Shown here: positions 10,225-18,444 of the stretch, in pieces
How positions within the stretch are numbered: position 1 is the stretch's first letter
How the letters are laid out: every line of letters begins with the position of its first letter
The notes under the pieces: model-generated
The model's database searches: none
Told to the model about the DNA's origin: nothing
The model's input: only the letters and a program-made list of their open reading frames with translations
Source: Halioxenophilus sp964342265
Lineage (GTDB): Bacteria; Pseudomonadota; Gammaproteobacteria; Pseudomonadales; Cellvibrionaceae
Length of the DNA: 64,000 nt
NCBI GenBank assembly: GCA_964342265.1
Contig: CAYFFE010000002.1
Coordinates: forward strand, 10,001 to 74,000
Direction: 5' to 3'
Translations under genes and position numbers: made by a program

Positions 10225-10644
10225 TATCTCGTTCGACTTGTATACGCAAGTTCTATGTCTGAAGATTTTAGCCACGAAGACATACCAACCATACTTGAAA
10301 CCGCACGGACTCAAAACAGTAAAAATAATGTAACCGGCCTATTATCTTTTAGCAGAAACTGTTTCCTGCAATGCCTAGAAGGCACAAGAAGTGCCGTTAA
10401 CGAAACCTATCACCGCATCGCCCAGGCCCCTCGCCACCATAAAATTGTCTTGCTCAACTACCAAGAAATTACCGAGAGACAATTTGCCGAATGGGCCATG
10501 GGTTATATTCCCGAATCCAGTTTAACAGCCCCTGTAAATCTAAAATTTTCGGGCTCAGCCAGCTTTTCGCCTTATGAGCTGTCTGGTGAAAGCGCTCATC
10601 AATTGCTGGCCTCTTTGCAAAACGCCGTTCCGCCCCACAACTAA
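10222..10644 (+). CDS. BLUF-domain blue-light sensor with an apparent ACG start codon
   Basis: A single-domain BLUF protein, which senses blue light with bound FAD. The first in-frame ATG (10255) would delete the first beta strand and the essential tyrosine. The same frame reads (T/M)YLVRLVYASSM from ACG 10222, with an AGGTG ribosome-binding site at 10212-10216 and an in-frame stop at 10207. Counting ACG as residue 1 gives Tyr8, Asn32, Gln50, Trp91 and Met93, the numbering of the photocycle residues in cyanobacterial PixD. So all key residues exist only if translation begins at ACG; otherwise the gene has lost its start. No partner effector domain is attached. The last ~45 residues form a short C-terminal extension typical of short BLUF proteins. 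It lies alone between BatD and the phasin. Confidence 0.85.
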   Translation, partial: TYLVRLVYASSMSEDFSHEDIPTILETARTQNSKNNVTGLLSFSRNCFLQCLEGTRSAVNETYHRIAQAPRHHKIVLLNYQEITERQFAEWAMGYIPESSLTAPVNLKFSGSASFSPYELSGESAHQLLASLQNAVPPHN

Positions 10645-11155
10645 GCCAATAACCTGCTGTAAATCAAATAATTTGCGTGCACAGTTGCTAAACTGACTTC
10701 ATTGGTAGTCATGCATATCGCACGCGCTTGTCTCAACTGCAGCTGTAATGAAACTGTAAAAATTTACAAGCCTGTTTACGCGAATCAGTTAATTTAAGTG
10801 CCAATTAATTCGCAAAACGCTATTTAAAATAAATATTTATTTTAAATGCAAGAACTGATTGACAAACAGCAAGCTTTACAAAGAAACTTAGGCACTCGCA
10901 GACCTGAGTTAAAGATTTGTGGGCAAATCTAGGCTCAACGATTCAAATTACGCCACACCACAAACTCTTTTTACTTAGTTTTCGAAGAGTGATCTTAAAA
11001 AATTTAATGCGACGTAAGTAAGCTTTGTTTCTGCAGCTTCTTATTGAGTTTAAACGGTTGTACTTATTCTATTGGGCCAAAGCAAACTCTTTGTTTTAGT
11101 TCAATATCTTTTAACTCATCAGAACCATTCAATGTGATTTTGAAGGAGAACCCTC
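10645..11155. other. Intergenic region upstream of the phasin gene
   Basis: About 510 bp of AT-rich DNA without a credible gene. It includes the perfect 26-bp palindrome listed separately. The phasin promoter is probably in the last 200 bp, but I cannot fix its -35/-10. Confidence 0.5.
10822..10847. repeat. Perfect 26-bp AT-only palindrome
   Basis: The half-site ATTTAAAATAAAT is followed immediately by its exact reverse complement, with no spacer. Every base is A or T. It lies about 310 bp upstream of the phasin start. It could be a binding site for a dimeric regulator or a cruciform-prone element; it has no T-run that would make it a terminator. Confidence 0.85.
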
Positions 11156-11662
11156 ATGACCGATTCAATTGTTGAACCAGAATTAAAAGATGCCTTAGAC
11201 CGAGCCAAGGATGTTGCAGATAAAATTATCGAAACCAGCAAAGAGGCTGCAGAAGCCCAAGCACCTCTGAAAGAAATGCAAGCGTTTGGTAATGAAATCA
11301 GCGAAATCTATAAAGACGCAAATTGGATGCGAATAAACACTAATCTTTTTAATCCAAAGTGCTATCAAGGATTATTAGAAGAGCTGTTAGCCATGCAAAA
11401 AGCCAACTTCGAAACATTGGTAAAAAACCAAGAAGCCATGTTGCAAGAAGCAACCAAAACCGGAAAAGAGTTTTTTGAATCCAACAAAGACCTTACCAAG
11501 CCGCAGGTTGCCATGGCCAATGTTATCAATCAAGCGTTGGACAACTTCGACAAGCTATCCGCCACTTACCGCGACCAAGCCAAAGAGCTGGAAAAAATGC
11601 AATCCGAGTACTTCCAGTGGTACAAGAAAACCTTAGACACTCTGTCCAAGCAACAAAACTAA
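11156..11662 (+). CDS. Phasin-family protein
   Basis: A 168-residue, almost entirely helical, charged protein without signal peptide. The pattern FNPKCYQGLLEELLAMQKANFETLVKNQEAM with regularly spaced hydrophobic residues fits the phasin family, amphipathic proteins that coat polyhydroxyalkanoate granules. A strong ribosome-binding site (AAGGAG, ending about 8 bases before ATG) supports the start. It is monocistronic and ends in a good intrinsic terminator, which suggests high expression. No PHA synthase lies in the window, so the granule role is by family only; it could also be a phasin-like protein of another use. Confidence 0.8.
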   Translation: MTDSIVEPELKDALDRAKDVADKIIETSKEAAEAQAPLKEMQAFGNEISEIYKDANWMRINTNLFNPKCYQGLLEELLAMQKANFETLVKNQEAMLQEATKTGKEFFESNKDLTKPQVAMANVINQALDNFDKLSATYRDQAKELEKMQSEYFQWYKKTLDTLSKQQN

Positions 11663-11688
11663 TCGTCTAAGTGTTTTGGTAAATTACT

Positions 11689-11715
11689 AAAACCCCAGTC
11701 TTCTGGGGTTTTTTA
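11689..11715 (+). terminator. Rho-independent terminator of the phasin gene
   Basis: Stem AACCCCAG / CTGGGGTT with loop TCTT (11691-11710) is flanked by A residues and followed by a T-run, 27 bp after the phasin stop codon. Confidence 0.93.
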
Positions 11716-11777
11716 TTTCTCTAAACACTCTTACTTTTATTATTCCCGATAATTTAATCTTGCGAACCTTTATTCAA

Positions 11778-12410
11778 TCAAGATAAAAGCCATACCCGCT
11801 CAACAACGTCTACGTTGCCTTTCAGCCCGTTGGGCACAGACAGAGATTCCAGGGGAGCTACCTGAAAAACCTCGGCGTAGGAATGGTTAATTTCCGCCTC
11901 AGTGACCACAAAGGGGGGACCAGAAACTATCGAGGTATCGTATTCCAAAGTGATGAGTAACTGTTGAGCGTTGTGAGTGATACTTAGCAAGTGCTGCGCA
12001 TATTGTTGGCGCATCGTCTCTGGCAATGCAATGATTGCCGCCCTATCGTAAACTGCATCAATTTTTGGCAAATCAGCTGCAGTTAAATCAAAAAAATCAC
12101 CCACATACACGTTGAGGTTTTCATGTTGATAACGCTTTAAATTATTGAGCCGATCAACCTGCGGTTGCACCTTCAACTCATCGAATAATTCTGTGACTGC
12201 TGCCTCGCTAAGTTCAATTCCAACCACATTTAGCCCTTGGTTAAGCAACCAATGAATATCTAAAGATTTTCCGCACAGTGGCACAAACACATGATTGCCA
12301 GCGGTTAACTCCAAGCAATGAAAATATCGGCGCAGCAATTCGTGCACTTCCGGCTGATGAAAACCCAATTCACGCTTTTGCCATTTATCCAACCAAAATT
12401 GTTTTTCCAT
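11778..12410 (-). CDS. tpm: Thiopurine S-methyltransferase
   Basis: A 210-residue SAM-dependent methyltransferase with the bacterial TPMT pattern: MEKQFWLDKWQKRELGFHQ at the N-terminus, FVPLCGKSLDIHWL as the SAM-binding motif near residues 41-54, and VVGIELSEAAV after it. Bacterial members methylate thiopurines and also selenite or tellurite species. The length matches the family (about 210-220). A ribosome-binding site AGGAAG precedes ATG 12410. It lies 119 bp downstream of ybbP on the same strand. Confidence 0.93.
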   Translation of the reverse strand: MEKQFWLDKWQKRELGFHQPEVHELLRRYFHCLELTAGNHVFVPLCGKSLDIHWLLNQGLNVVGIELSEAAVTELFDELKVQPQVDRLNNLKRYQHENLNVYVGDFFDLTAADLPKIDAVYDRAAIIALPETMRQQYAQHLLSITHNAQQLLITLEYDTSIVSGPPFVVTEAEINHSYAEVFQVAPLESLSVPNGLKGNVDVVERVWLLS

Positions 12411-12529
12411 TATTGTTTGCTTCCTAATTGATTTTTTTACCGCATCAATTTAATTAACTAACACGCGTTAACTTGAACGTTGTGGTCTTGGATTAAAGGA
12501 ACATCTGGGTTAATCAGAGTTTCCTAAAG

Positions 12530-15025
12530 TTAACCTTTAAGTTCTCGTAACACTAATGCCGGAGGCACGGTTACAGTTTTTCGACAAGCAAAGGCGCCGA
12601 GCAAGCCAATAAAGAGTGCAGCAATAACCGGGGCCAATGCCCAATATTTAAAATGCAACTTAGCGGGGGATTCAAACACAAACACCTGCAAACAAAATAA
12701 CAATAACTCTGCGCCCATTACAGCCATAATTCCCGCGCATAAGCCCAACAAACTAAACTCTAAACAAAGGCTGCCCACAATTAAGCGCCGGCCACTGCCC
12801 AATGCTCGTAAAATACTGGTCTCGTGCAAACGACTGTGCATACTGGCATTAACCGCGGCCATTAATACCAACACGCCGCCCAATAAAACTACCCACAGCA
12901 CCAACTCCAGCCCCTTGCTCACCTGCGCAATAATGGCTTTTATTCGCTCGATGACTCTATCCACTTCGATAACGATCATTGTGGGGTGTTCGCGTATTAG
13001 CTCGCTGATAAATTGCTTGTTATCTGAGGGAACATAGGCGCTGGTCATGTAGGTGGGGGAATATTCATCCAATGCGCCGGGCGAAAATAAAAAATAAAAA
13101 TTGGGTGTCATTGCATTCCAATCCACGCTGCGAATGCTAGCCACAGTAACGGGCAACTCTAAGCCGCCGATGCTAAACACCAGTTTATCGCCCACATTAA
13201 GACTTAATCCTTTGGCGGTATCTCGCTCCACCGAAACGCCATGTCCCTGCCCTTGCCATTCGTCCCACCAAAGTCCCTCTAAAATTTTATTGTCGGCCGG
13301 TAATTTCTCCGCCCAGCTTAAATTGGCCTCCCTTCGCAATGCGAAAGAATTAGTGCGATCACTCTCTTGGTAGCGGTGCTCGTTGTGCGCCACTAAGCGT
13401 CCCAAAATCATGGGGTAGATCGGGCTCACGGAATAATTATTATCGTTAAATTCGTCGACCACGTCGTCGGTTTCATGCGGGGCCATGTTTAACAAGAAAT
13501 GATTAGGGGCGTCGTCGGGCAATTGTGTTCGCCAATCGGTGATCAAATCGGTGCGAACAATATACAACACGAGCATCAACATAATGGCGATGGCAAACAC
13601 CACCAGTTGAGTCACACTGTGCTTGCCATTACGAATTAAATTGGCCACAGCCAAACGCCAGATGCTGCCCGCACGAGCGCCAATTTGCTGGGTGCCTTTT
13701 AATAGAACTAAACCAATGAGCGCAGCAAGCACTACCACCGTTAGTAATCCGGCAATAACCGTTAGCGTTAATCGAAGATCAAAACTATAGATTCCGATTA
13801 ACATAATTACGCCCAACAAACCCAGCGAGCCCTGCAACCACATATTTAAGTGAATCATTTCCACTTCGCTGCGCAAAATACGAATAGGCGGCAAAGTGGG
13901 CAACGCCCAAAGAGGCGGTAACGCAAAACACAGCAGGCAAACCATGCCCGCGGCGAGACCAACCCAATAGCCTGGTGCCGCGCTACCGAGCAGTTCCACT
14001 TCCACCAACGAACTCAAACTGGCGGCGATAATGCGCTGTAACACATCGCCGAACATAAGCCCGATTAGAGTGGCGAACAGCCCCAGCAATAACAATTGCC
14101 CAAAGTACAAATAACGTACATTGGCTTTACTGGTACCCAAGCTTTTGAGCAATGCCACCGTATCTTGATTAACGCGAGCAAATTGCTGTGCAGCCATGGC
14201 AATGGCAACACCGGCGAGAAGTACACCAATCATACCGGCCAGCATTAAAAAGCTCTTACCGCGATCCAAAGCACCACTCAGATTTTGCTGGGATTCTTCT
14301 AACGTTAACCAGCGGTAGTGATCGCCCAATTCTGGCTCCAGCCAACTAGCAAACGAATCCAATTCGGTCTCTGCTCCGGCCAACAGCCAGCGATAGCGTA
14401 TACGGCTACCCGGCTGCACCACTTCGGTAGCCGCTAAATCGGCCACATTCATCATCACGCGGGGGCCGGTAACGGAGAACCCCTGGGTGCCGTCTGGTTC
14501 GTGCATGAGTACTTTGCCGATTTCAAACTCGTGCTCGCCCACCCATAATCGCTGCCCTAATTGCAGATTCATCATCGGTAATAATCGAGAATCCACCCAG
14601 ACTTGCCCCGGCGGAGGAATATCTTGCGCCACCGAGATTTGCTCGGCACTGGCAAAAGGTTGATCACTTACTTGTAGATTGCCTCGCAACGGGTAACCGG
14701 GCGCAACGGCTTTAACCGATGCCAAAGTCATCTCTTCCTCGGCATAGACCATAGAGGCAAATTCAATAATTTGGCTTTGGCGCAGTTGTTTTTCTTGAGC
14801 TTGATCCTGCCAGGCAGCGGGGATGGGAAAACGGCTGGTTACTTGTCGATCTGCCGCTAGGTAGCTGTGACTTTGGCGCTTTAGTGATCGATCCATTCGA
14901 TCGGCAAACACCGCAATGGCCGTTACCACGGCGACCGCTAAGATTACCGCACCAGCGAGAATACTCAGTTCGCCACTGCGCCAGTTGCGCCACAATAATT
15001 TCAGCGCCAGTCGGGTGTTGGTCAC
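12530..15025 (-). CDS. ybbP: ABC transporter permease of the FtsX/MacB-like family (YbbP)
   Basis: An 831-residue membrane protein with an N-terminal helix, a large periplasmic domain and groups of helices near residues 255-400, 425-500 and 710-825, i.e. two FtsX units as in YbbP. It starts with GTG at 15025, overlapping the ybbA stop by four bases (GTGA). YbbAP-type complexes are thought to act as mechanotransmission or lipoprotein/lipid-handling ABC systems rather than simple importers. The neighbourhood (tesA divergent from ybbA-ybbP) is the one conserved in E. coli, which supports the assignment. Confidence 0.9.
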   Translation of the reverse strand: MTNTRLALKLLWRNWRSGELSILAGAVILAVAVVTAIAVFADRMDRSLKRQSHSYLAADRQVTSRFPIPAAWQDQAQEKQLRQSQIIEFASMVYAEEEMTLASVKAVAPGYPLRGNLQVSDQPFASAEQISVAQDIPPPGQVWVDSRLLPMMNLQLGQRLWVGEHEFEIGKVLMHEPDGTQGFSVTGPRVMMNVADLAATEVVQPGSRIRYRWLLAGAETELDSFASWLEPELGDHYRWLTLEESQQNLSGALDRGKSFLMLAGMIGVLLAGVAIAMAAQQFARVNQDTVALLKSLGTSKANVRYLYFGQLLLLGLFATLIGLMFGDVLQRIIAASLSSLVEVELLGSAAPGYWVGLAAGMVCLLCFALPPLWALPTLPPIRILRSEVEMIHLNMWLQGSLGLLGVIMLIGIYSFDLRLTLTVIAGLLTVVVLAALIGLVLLKGTQQIGARAGSIWRLAVANLIRNGKHSVTQLVVFAIAIMLMLVLYIVRTDLITDWRTQLPDDAPNHFLLNMAPHETDDVVDEFNDNNYSVSPIYPMILGRLVAHNEHRYQESDRTNSFALRREANLSWAEKLPADNKILEGLWWDEWQGQGHGVSVERDTAKGLSLNVGDKLVFSIGGLELPVTVASIRSVDWNAMTPNFYFLFSPGALDEYSPTYMTSAYVPSDNKQFISELIREHPTMIVIEVDRVIERIKAIIAQVSKGLELVLWVVLLGGVLVLMAAVNASMHSRLHETSILRALGSGRRLIVGSLCLEFSLLGLCAGIMAVMGAELLLFCLQVFVFESPAKLHFKYWALAPVIAALFIGLLGAFACRKTVTVPPALVLRELKG

Positions 15026-15741
15026 GATTGCGCCTCTAGCGAAGTGATGGGTGCCGTTGCAGGCGTTTGTGCACTATCGGCAACAATACGACCGGCCTCT
15101 AAGGTAATTTGCCGTTGGCAGCGCTCGGCCAGGCGTTGTTCGTGGGTTACCAATACCAGCGTTGCACCCCGCTCGCGATTGAGATCGAACAACAACTCAA
15201 TGACTTTGGCACCGGTCACGCTGTCCAGATTGCCTGTGGGCTCGTCTGCAAAGAGGATTTCGGGCTCGCTGGCAAACGCCCGGGCAATGGCCACACGCTG
15301 CTGCTCGCCTCCTGAGAGCTGTTTGGGGTAGTGATTTAAGCGATGGCTTAAACCCACGCGGTCTAGATAATGTTGCGCTTTGTCTTTGGCCGATTTATGG
15401 CCGTGTAGCTCCAAAGGCAACATGACGTTTTCCAGGCTGGTGAGGCTTGGCAACAATTGGAAAGACTGAAACACAAAACCCACGTGCTCTGCTCGAACAG
15501 CGGCTCTACCCTCTTCATCCAACGCCGTTAACTCTTTACCCGATAAACTCACTTTACCGCTTGAGGGCACGTCCAAGCCGGCCAACAACGCCAGTAAAGT
15601 GGATTTACCCGAGCCACTGGCACCGACGATGGCAACGCTTTGGGTTTTGGCAATGGCGAGATTGATATCCGATAAAATCGTTAACGATTCACCGGCCAAG
15701 CTTACGGATTTGGCCAGCGATTCCACTTCAATAATTTGCAC
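15022..15741 (-). CDS. ybbA: ABC transporter ATP-binding protein (YbbA)
   Basis: A 239-residue ATPase of the LolD/MacB type. Walker A GASGSGKST (about residues 39-47), signature LSGGEQQRVAIARAFA and Walker B EILFADEPTGNLD are intact. The start is GTG 15741 with GGGAG upstream; no ATG is available before the conserved N-terminus. It is translationally coupled to ybbP and divergent from tesA, 153 bp away. It should power the YbbP permease at the inner membrane. Confidence 0.93.
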   Translation of the reverse strand: MQIIEVESLAKSVSLAGESLTILSDINLAIAKTQSVAIVGASGSGKSTLLALLAGLDVPSSGKVSLSGKELTALDEEGRAAVRAEHVGFVFQSFQLLPSLTSLENVMLPLELHGHKSAKDKAQHYLDRVGLSHRLNHYPKQLSGGEQQRVAIARAFASEPEILFADEPTGNLDSVTGAKVIELLFDLNRERGATLVLVTHEQRLAERCQRQITLEAGRIVADSAQTPATAPITSLEAQS

Positions 15742-15894
15742 CTGACGGCTCCCAGTGTTTTGAATTGTGCTTTTTTGAATGTCGTTTTAGGTATATACGA
15801 AGGTTATTCGTTCCCCGCAAGCCTTAGGGATTACTCGGGAACTTTAACGCCTGCGTATGTCCCATGGATTCGGCAACTAAAATGAGGCTTTGAG

Positions 15895-16641
15895 ATGACA
15901 GACCCACGACACTTCCCCCACCTTGAAGCACATCTGTCTCAATTACGGGTTTCTGGATTACGAGTGTCTGGATTATTCGTATTTAGCTTAATAATCGCCT
16001 TGTGGCTTGGCAGTCCCCTAGCCAAGGCCCAAGATTCTAAGCTGCTTATTTTAGGCGATAGCATTAGTGCCGGCTATGGCATAAATCCCGATTTGGGTTG
16101 GGTTCAGTTACTGGCAGAAAAGATGCAGGAAACGCATGCAGGTTATCAAGTCGTCAATGGCAGCATTAGCGGCAACACCACCGCCGATGGTTTAGCTCGC
16201 CTACCCAAATTGCTCGACGTGCATAAGCCCGAGCTGGTGGTCATCGAGCTTGGCGGCAACGACGGCTTACGAGGCTACCCACTTAAAATTATGCGTAAAA
16301 ACCTCGTTCAACTTATCGAGATAACGCGCGCCGCCAACGCCCAGGTTTTGTTAGTCGGTATAGAAATCCCCCCCAATTACGGTGAGAGGTATACAAAGCA
16401 ATTTCGCGCCACATTTCAACGAGTCGCCAACGAGCAAGAAGTCGCTCTGGTTCCTTTTATTTTAGAAGGCGTTGCCACCAACGCCGAAATGATGCAAGAC
16501 GATGGCATCCATCCCACCGAAATGGCACAACCGCAATTACTGGATAATGTGTGGCAGTATTTGGAGCCTATGTTAGCGAACGAATACGCCAAAACTCGAG
16601 AAGAAAACAAACCCCAAAATAGCGAAGCTCAGATGAATTGA
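15895..16641 (+). CDS. tesA: TesA-type arylesterase / thioesterase I (SGNH hydrolase)
   Basis: A 248-residue exported SGNH hydrolase. A hydrophobic segment (residues 25-43) ends in the cleavage-like site AKAQ, followed by block I ILGDSISAGYG with the nucleophile Ser, block III GGNDG and the Asp/His pair in DGIHPTEMAQ. The family hydrolyses acyl-CoAs, esters and lysophospholipids in the periplasm. The start at ATG 15895 has GAGG at the right distance. The n-region is unusually long (about 24 residues) and contains a 15-bp tandem duplication giving RVSGL twice. The C-terminal ~15 residues are charged and non-conserved. Confidence 0.93.
   Translation: MTDPRHFPHLEAHLSQLRVSGLRVSGLFVFSLIIALWLGSPLAKAQDSKLLILGDSISAGYGINPDLGWVQLLAEKMQETHAGYQVVNGSISGNTTADGLARLPKLLDVHKPELVVIELGGNDGLRGYPLKIMRKNLVQLIEITRAANAQVLLVGIEIPPNYGERYTKQFRATFQRVANEQEVALVPFILEGVATNAEMMQDDGIHPTEMAQPQLLDNVWQYLEPMLANEYAKTREENKPQNSEAQMN
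15946..15975 (+). repeat. Two 15-bp tandem copies in the tesA leader
   Basis: CGGGTTTCTGGATTA is followed directly by CGAGTGTCTGGATTA (13 of 15 identical). The repeat is in frame and duplicates the peptide RVSGL just before the hydrophobic core of the signal peptide. Confidence 0.85.
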
Positions 16642-16939
16642 TAAAAATAAATTGGTAATCAGAAAGGGCTAGAAAAACGAGCTAGTCTTTGAAAAACCAG
16701 AATGGTATACGATTTGTATTCGCGTTGTATTTACCTAAAAATTACATATGTTATACACAGAAAATTATTGGTATTACTCACAAAATTATTGACGCTACTC
16801 GCAACGAGAAAGTAACGATCTAGGACGATACGATCGAAAAAAAACACAACCCAAAAACGCCCAGACGAAGAGACTCTAACGAGCGACCTTAACCGCACAG
16901 CAATTAGAGCGTTGATAATATTTACAATTTTTGCAGTAT
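16642..16939. other. Intergenic region between tesA and a small gene
   Basis: About 300 bp. It holds an imperfect 21-bp tandem duplication at 16761-16802, both copies beginning AAAATTATTG and ending TACTC plus two bases. I see no gene and no clear terminator. Confidence 0.5.
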
Positions 16940-17194
16940 TTAAACGGCTGCAGCGCTGATGTACATATCGCGTGTAGAAACTTCAGATACCACAGAGTAA
17001 CAACTGTGCTCTAGGGCCCAAGTCAATGTTTCCTGCCAACGCTCGGCTTTTTCTCTATCGCTGCTGTTTGCCCATAAATCGATAACTAACGGCTTTGGAG
17101 GTTGCCTACCGACTTTGCCAGACTCAACCCATTTGCGCTTTAGATTGAGATAAATTTTGTTCCAGGTTAACGGATTTGGACAAATTTCGTGCAT
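16940..17194 (-). CDS. Small protein of unknown function (84 aa)
   Basis: An 84-residue soluble protein starting MHEICPNPLTWNKIYLNLKRK. It is rich in Trp, Lys and Glu, with segments VIDLWANSSDREKAERWQETLTWALEH that look like a compact helical domain. An AAGGGG ribosome-binding site six bases before ATG and ordinary codon use support a real gene. It resembles uncharacterised small proteins I associate with gammaproteobacteria, but I cannot assign a function. It stands alone, with AT-rich DNA on both sides. Confidence 0.65.
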   Translation of the reverse strand: MHEICPNPLTWNKIYLNLKRKWVESGKVGRQPPKPLVIDLWANSSDREKAERWQETLTWALEHSCYSVVSEVSTRDMYISAAAV

Positions 17195-17513
17195 TCATTT
17201 CCCCTTAGCCACTACTAGTAGTTACAACAGTGGATACATTTTGGAAACGAATATTAACGTCTGAATTTAACCCTGTGAAGCCATATTGTGACAATATTAT
17301 GTAGGGTTGATGAATAATTTCGATTAAATTGTTTCACTTAAATTGCAAATATACTAATAAACTCAAGCAACTAGGTATAAATTAACTAAAATACTTTAAA
17401 AAAATGCATATATAAGTTTTTTTATGAAGTTTTTTAGTAAAAAATATTACAGATTACATTGGCATATGCATAAGAATTACCAACAATACCGTATGTATAT
17501 CGTATGGAATTTA
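17195..17513. other. AT-rich intergenic region
   Basis: About 320 bp of AT-rich sequence between a small gene and the DUF3014 gene (both minus strand). The promoter of the small gene is presumably at its left-hand end, 17200-17300. I see no gene or strong hairpin. Confidence 0.4.
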
Positions 17514-18380
17514 TTACTCCAATAATTGGGATTTTAGTGAACTGGCAGAGGTTTTTAGTTTGCGTGAGTTCTCAGGCCCCATACGGATGAGTAACTTCTC
17601 CAACGCTGTTAATTTCTCCAGAGATTCATCGGCGAATGTGTAATTCACCGAGCTGGCTTTTAGCTCAATCGGCCCTTCTATCGTGGATGCATTAATAACC
17701 CGATCCAGCATACGCACCAATGTGTTATCCAGCTCATTGGCGTCAAACCCCAATTGACCATAGGCCTCTTCCAGCAGTGGCCTAAACTTGTGGAAACCGG
17801 CTACAAGCTTGTTCTCGTCAAGACTGGTAATGGCATTCACCAAAGTATCAAAACGCCGGTAACCGGTTTCGTCTAGGTAATATTGAGTACCCTTTTTAAC
17901 CACTGGAAACGCTTTTTTAGGTGGGCGAAGTGGCACTACGCCGCGCACTAGGTGACCTTTTGAGGCTCCGTCGATTACCGTGACCCAACGCTGGAGTAAC
18001 TGATTGGCCTGCCATAACAATTGATAATCCACATCGTTACTGAGTGGTTCAAAATACGCCTTAATGACCGGATCACTCTCATCTAGCGTTGGCAGCGTTT
18101 CTTGTGGCTCTGTTTGCAAGGCGGATTCGGGTTGGTTTTGTGGGATGTCCGGTGCTGGAGGTTGTTCGGGAGGCGTTCGTTCGATGCTTTGCAGAGGAGG
18201 TTGAGATGTCGGTGCAGGCGTATCAGCAACGGTAATAGCCTCCGATTCAGCAGGCTCGGAGGATTGACTAAACCACCACCAAGCCACTATCGCCGAAACA
18301 ACAGCAATGGCGCCCAGAGCAATCCAGGGCAGCGCAGATGACGTTGCAGAAGTGGGAGTGTCACCAATTCGTTCAGACAT
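17514..18380 (-). CDS. DUF3014 membrane protein
   Basis: A 288-residue protein with one N-terminal helix (about residues 18-38, ALPWIALGAIAVVSAIVAWWW), a proline-rich linker (about 45-95) and a globular domain with the DUF3014 features LPTLDESDPVIKAYFEPL and LLQRWVTVIDGASKGHLVRG. It is therefore an inner-membrane protein with a probable periplasmic domain. It is the next gene after recJ on the same strand, 64 bp away. The family has no established function. Confidence 0.9.
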   Translation of the reverse strand: MSERIGDTPTSATSSALPWIALGAIAVVSAIVAWWWFSQSSEPAESEAITVADTPAPTSQPPLQSIERTPPEQPPAPDIPQNQPESALQTEPQETLPTLDESDPVIKAYFEPLSNDVDYQLLWQANQLLQRWVTVIDGASKGHLVRGVVPLRPPKKAFPVVKKGTQYYLDETGYRRFDTLVNAITSLDENKLVAGFHKFRPLLEEAYGQLGFDANELDNTLVRMLDRVINASTIEGPIELKASSVNYTFADESLEKLTALEKLLIRMGPENSRKLKTSASSLKSQLLE

Positions 18381-18444
18381 AATTGAGTTCCGTCAGCAAT
18401 CAAAATAAACCCAGGGCCTATTGTTACGCCGATACAAACCTCAA

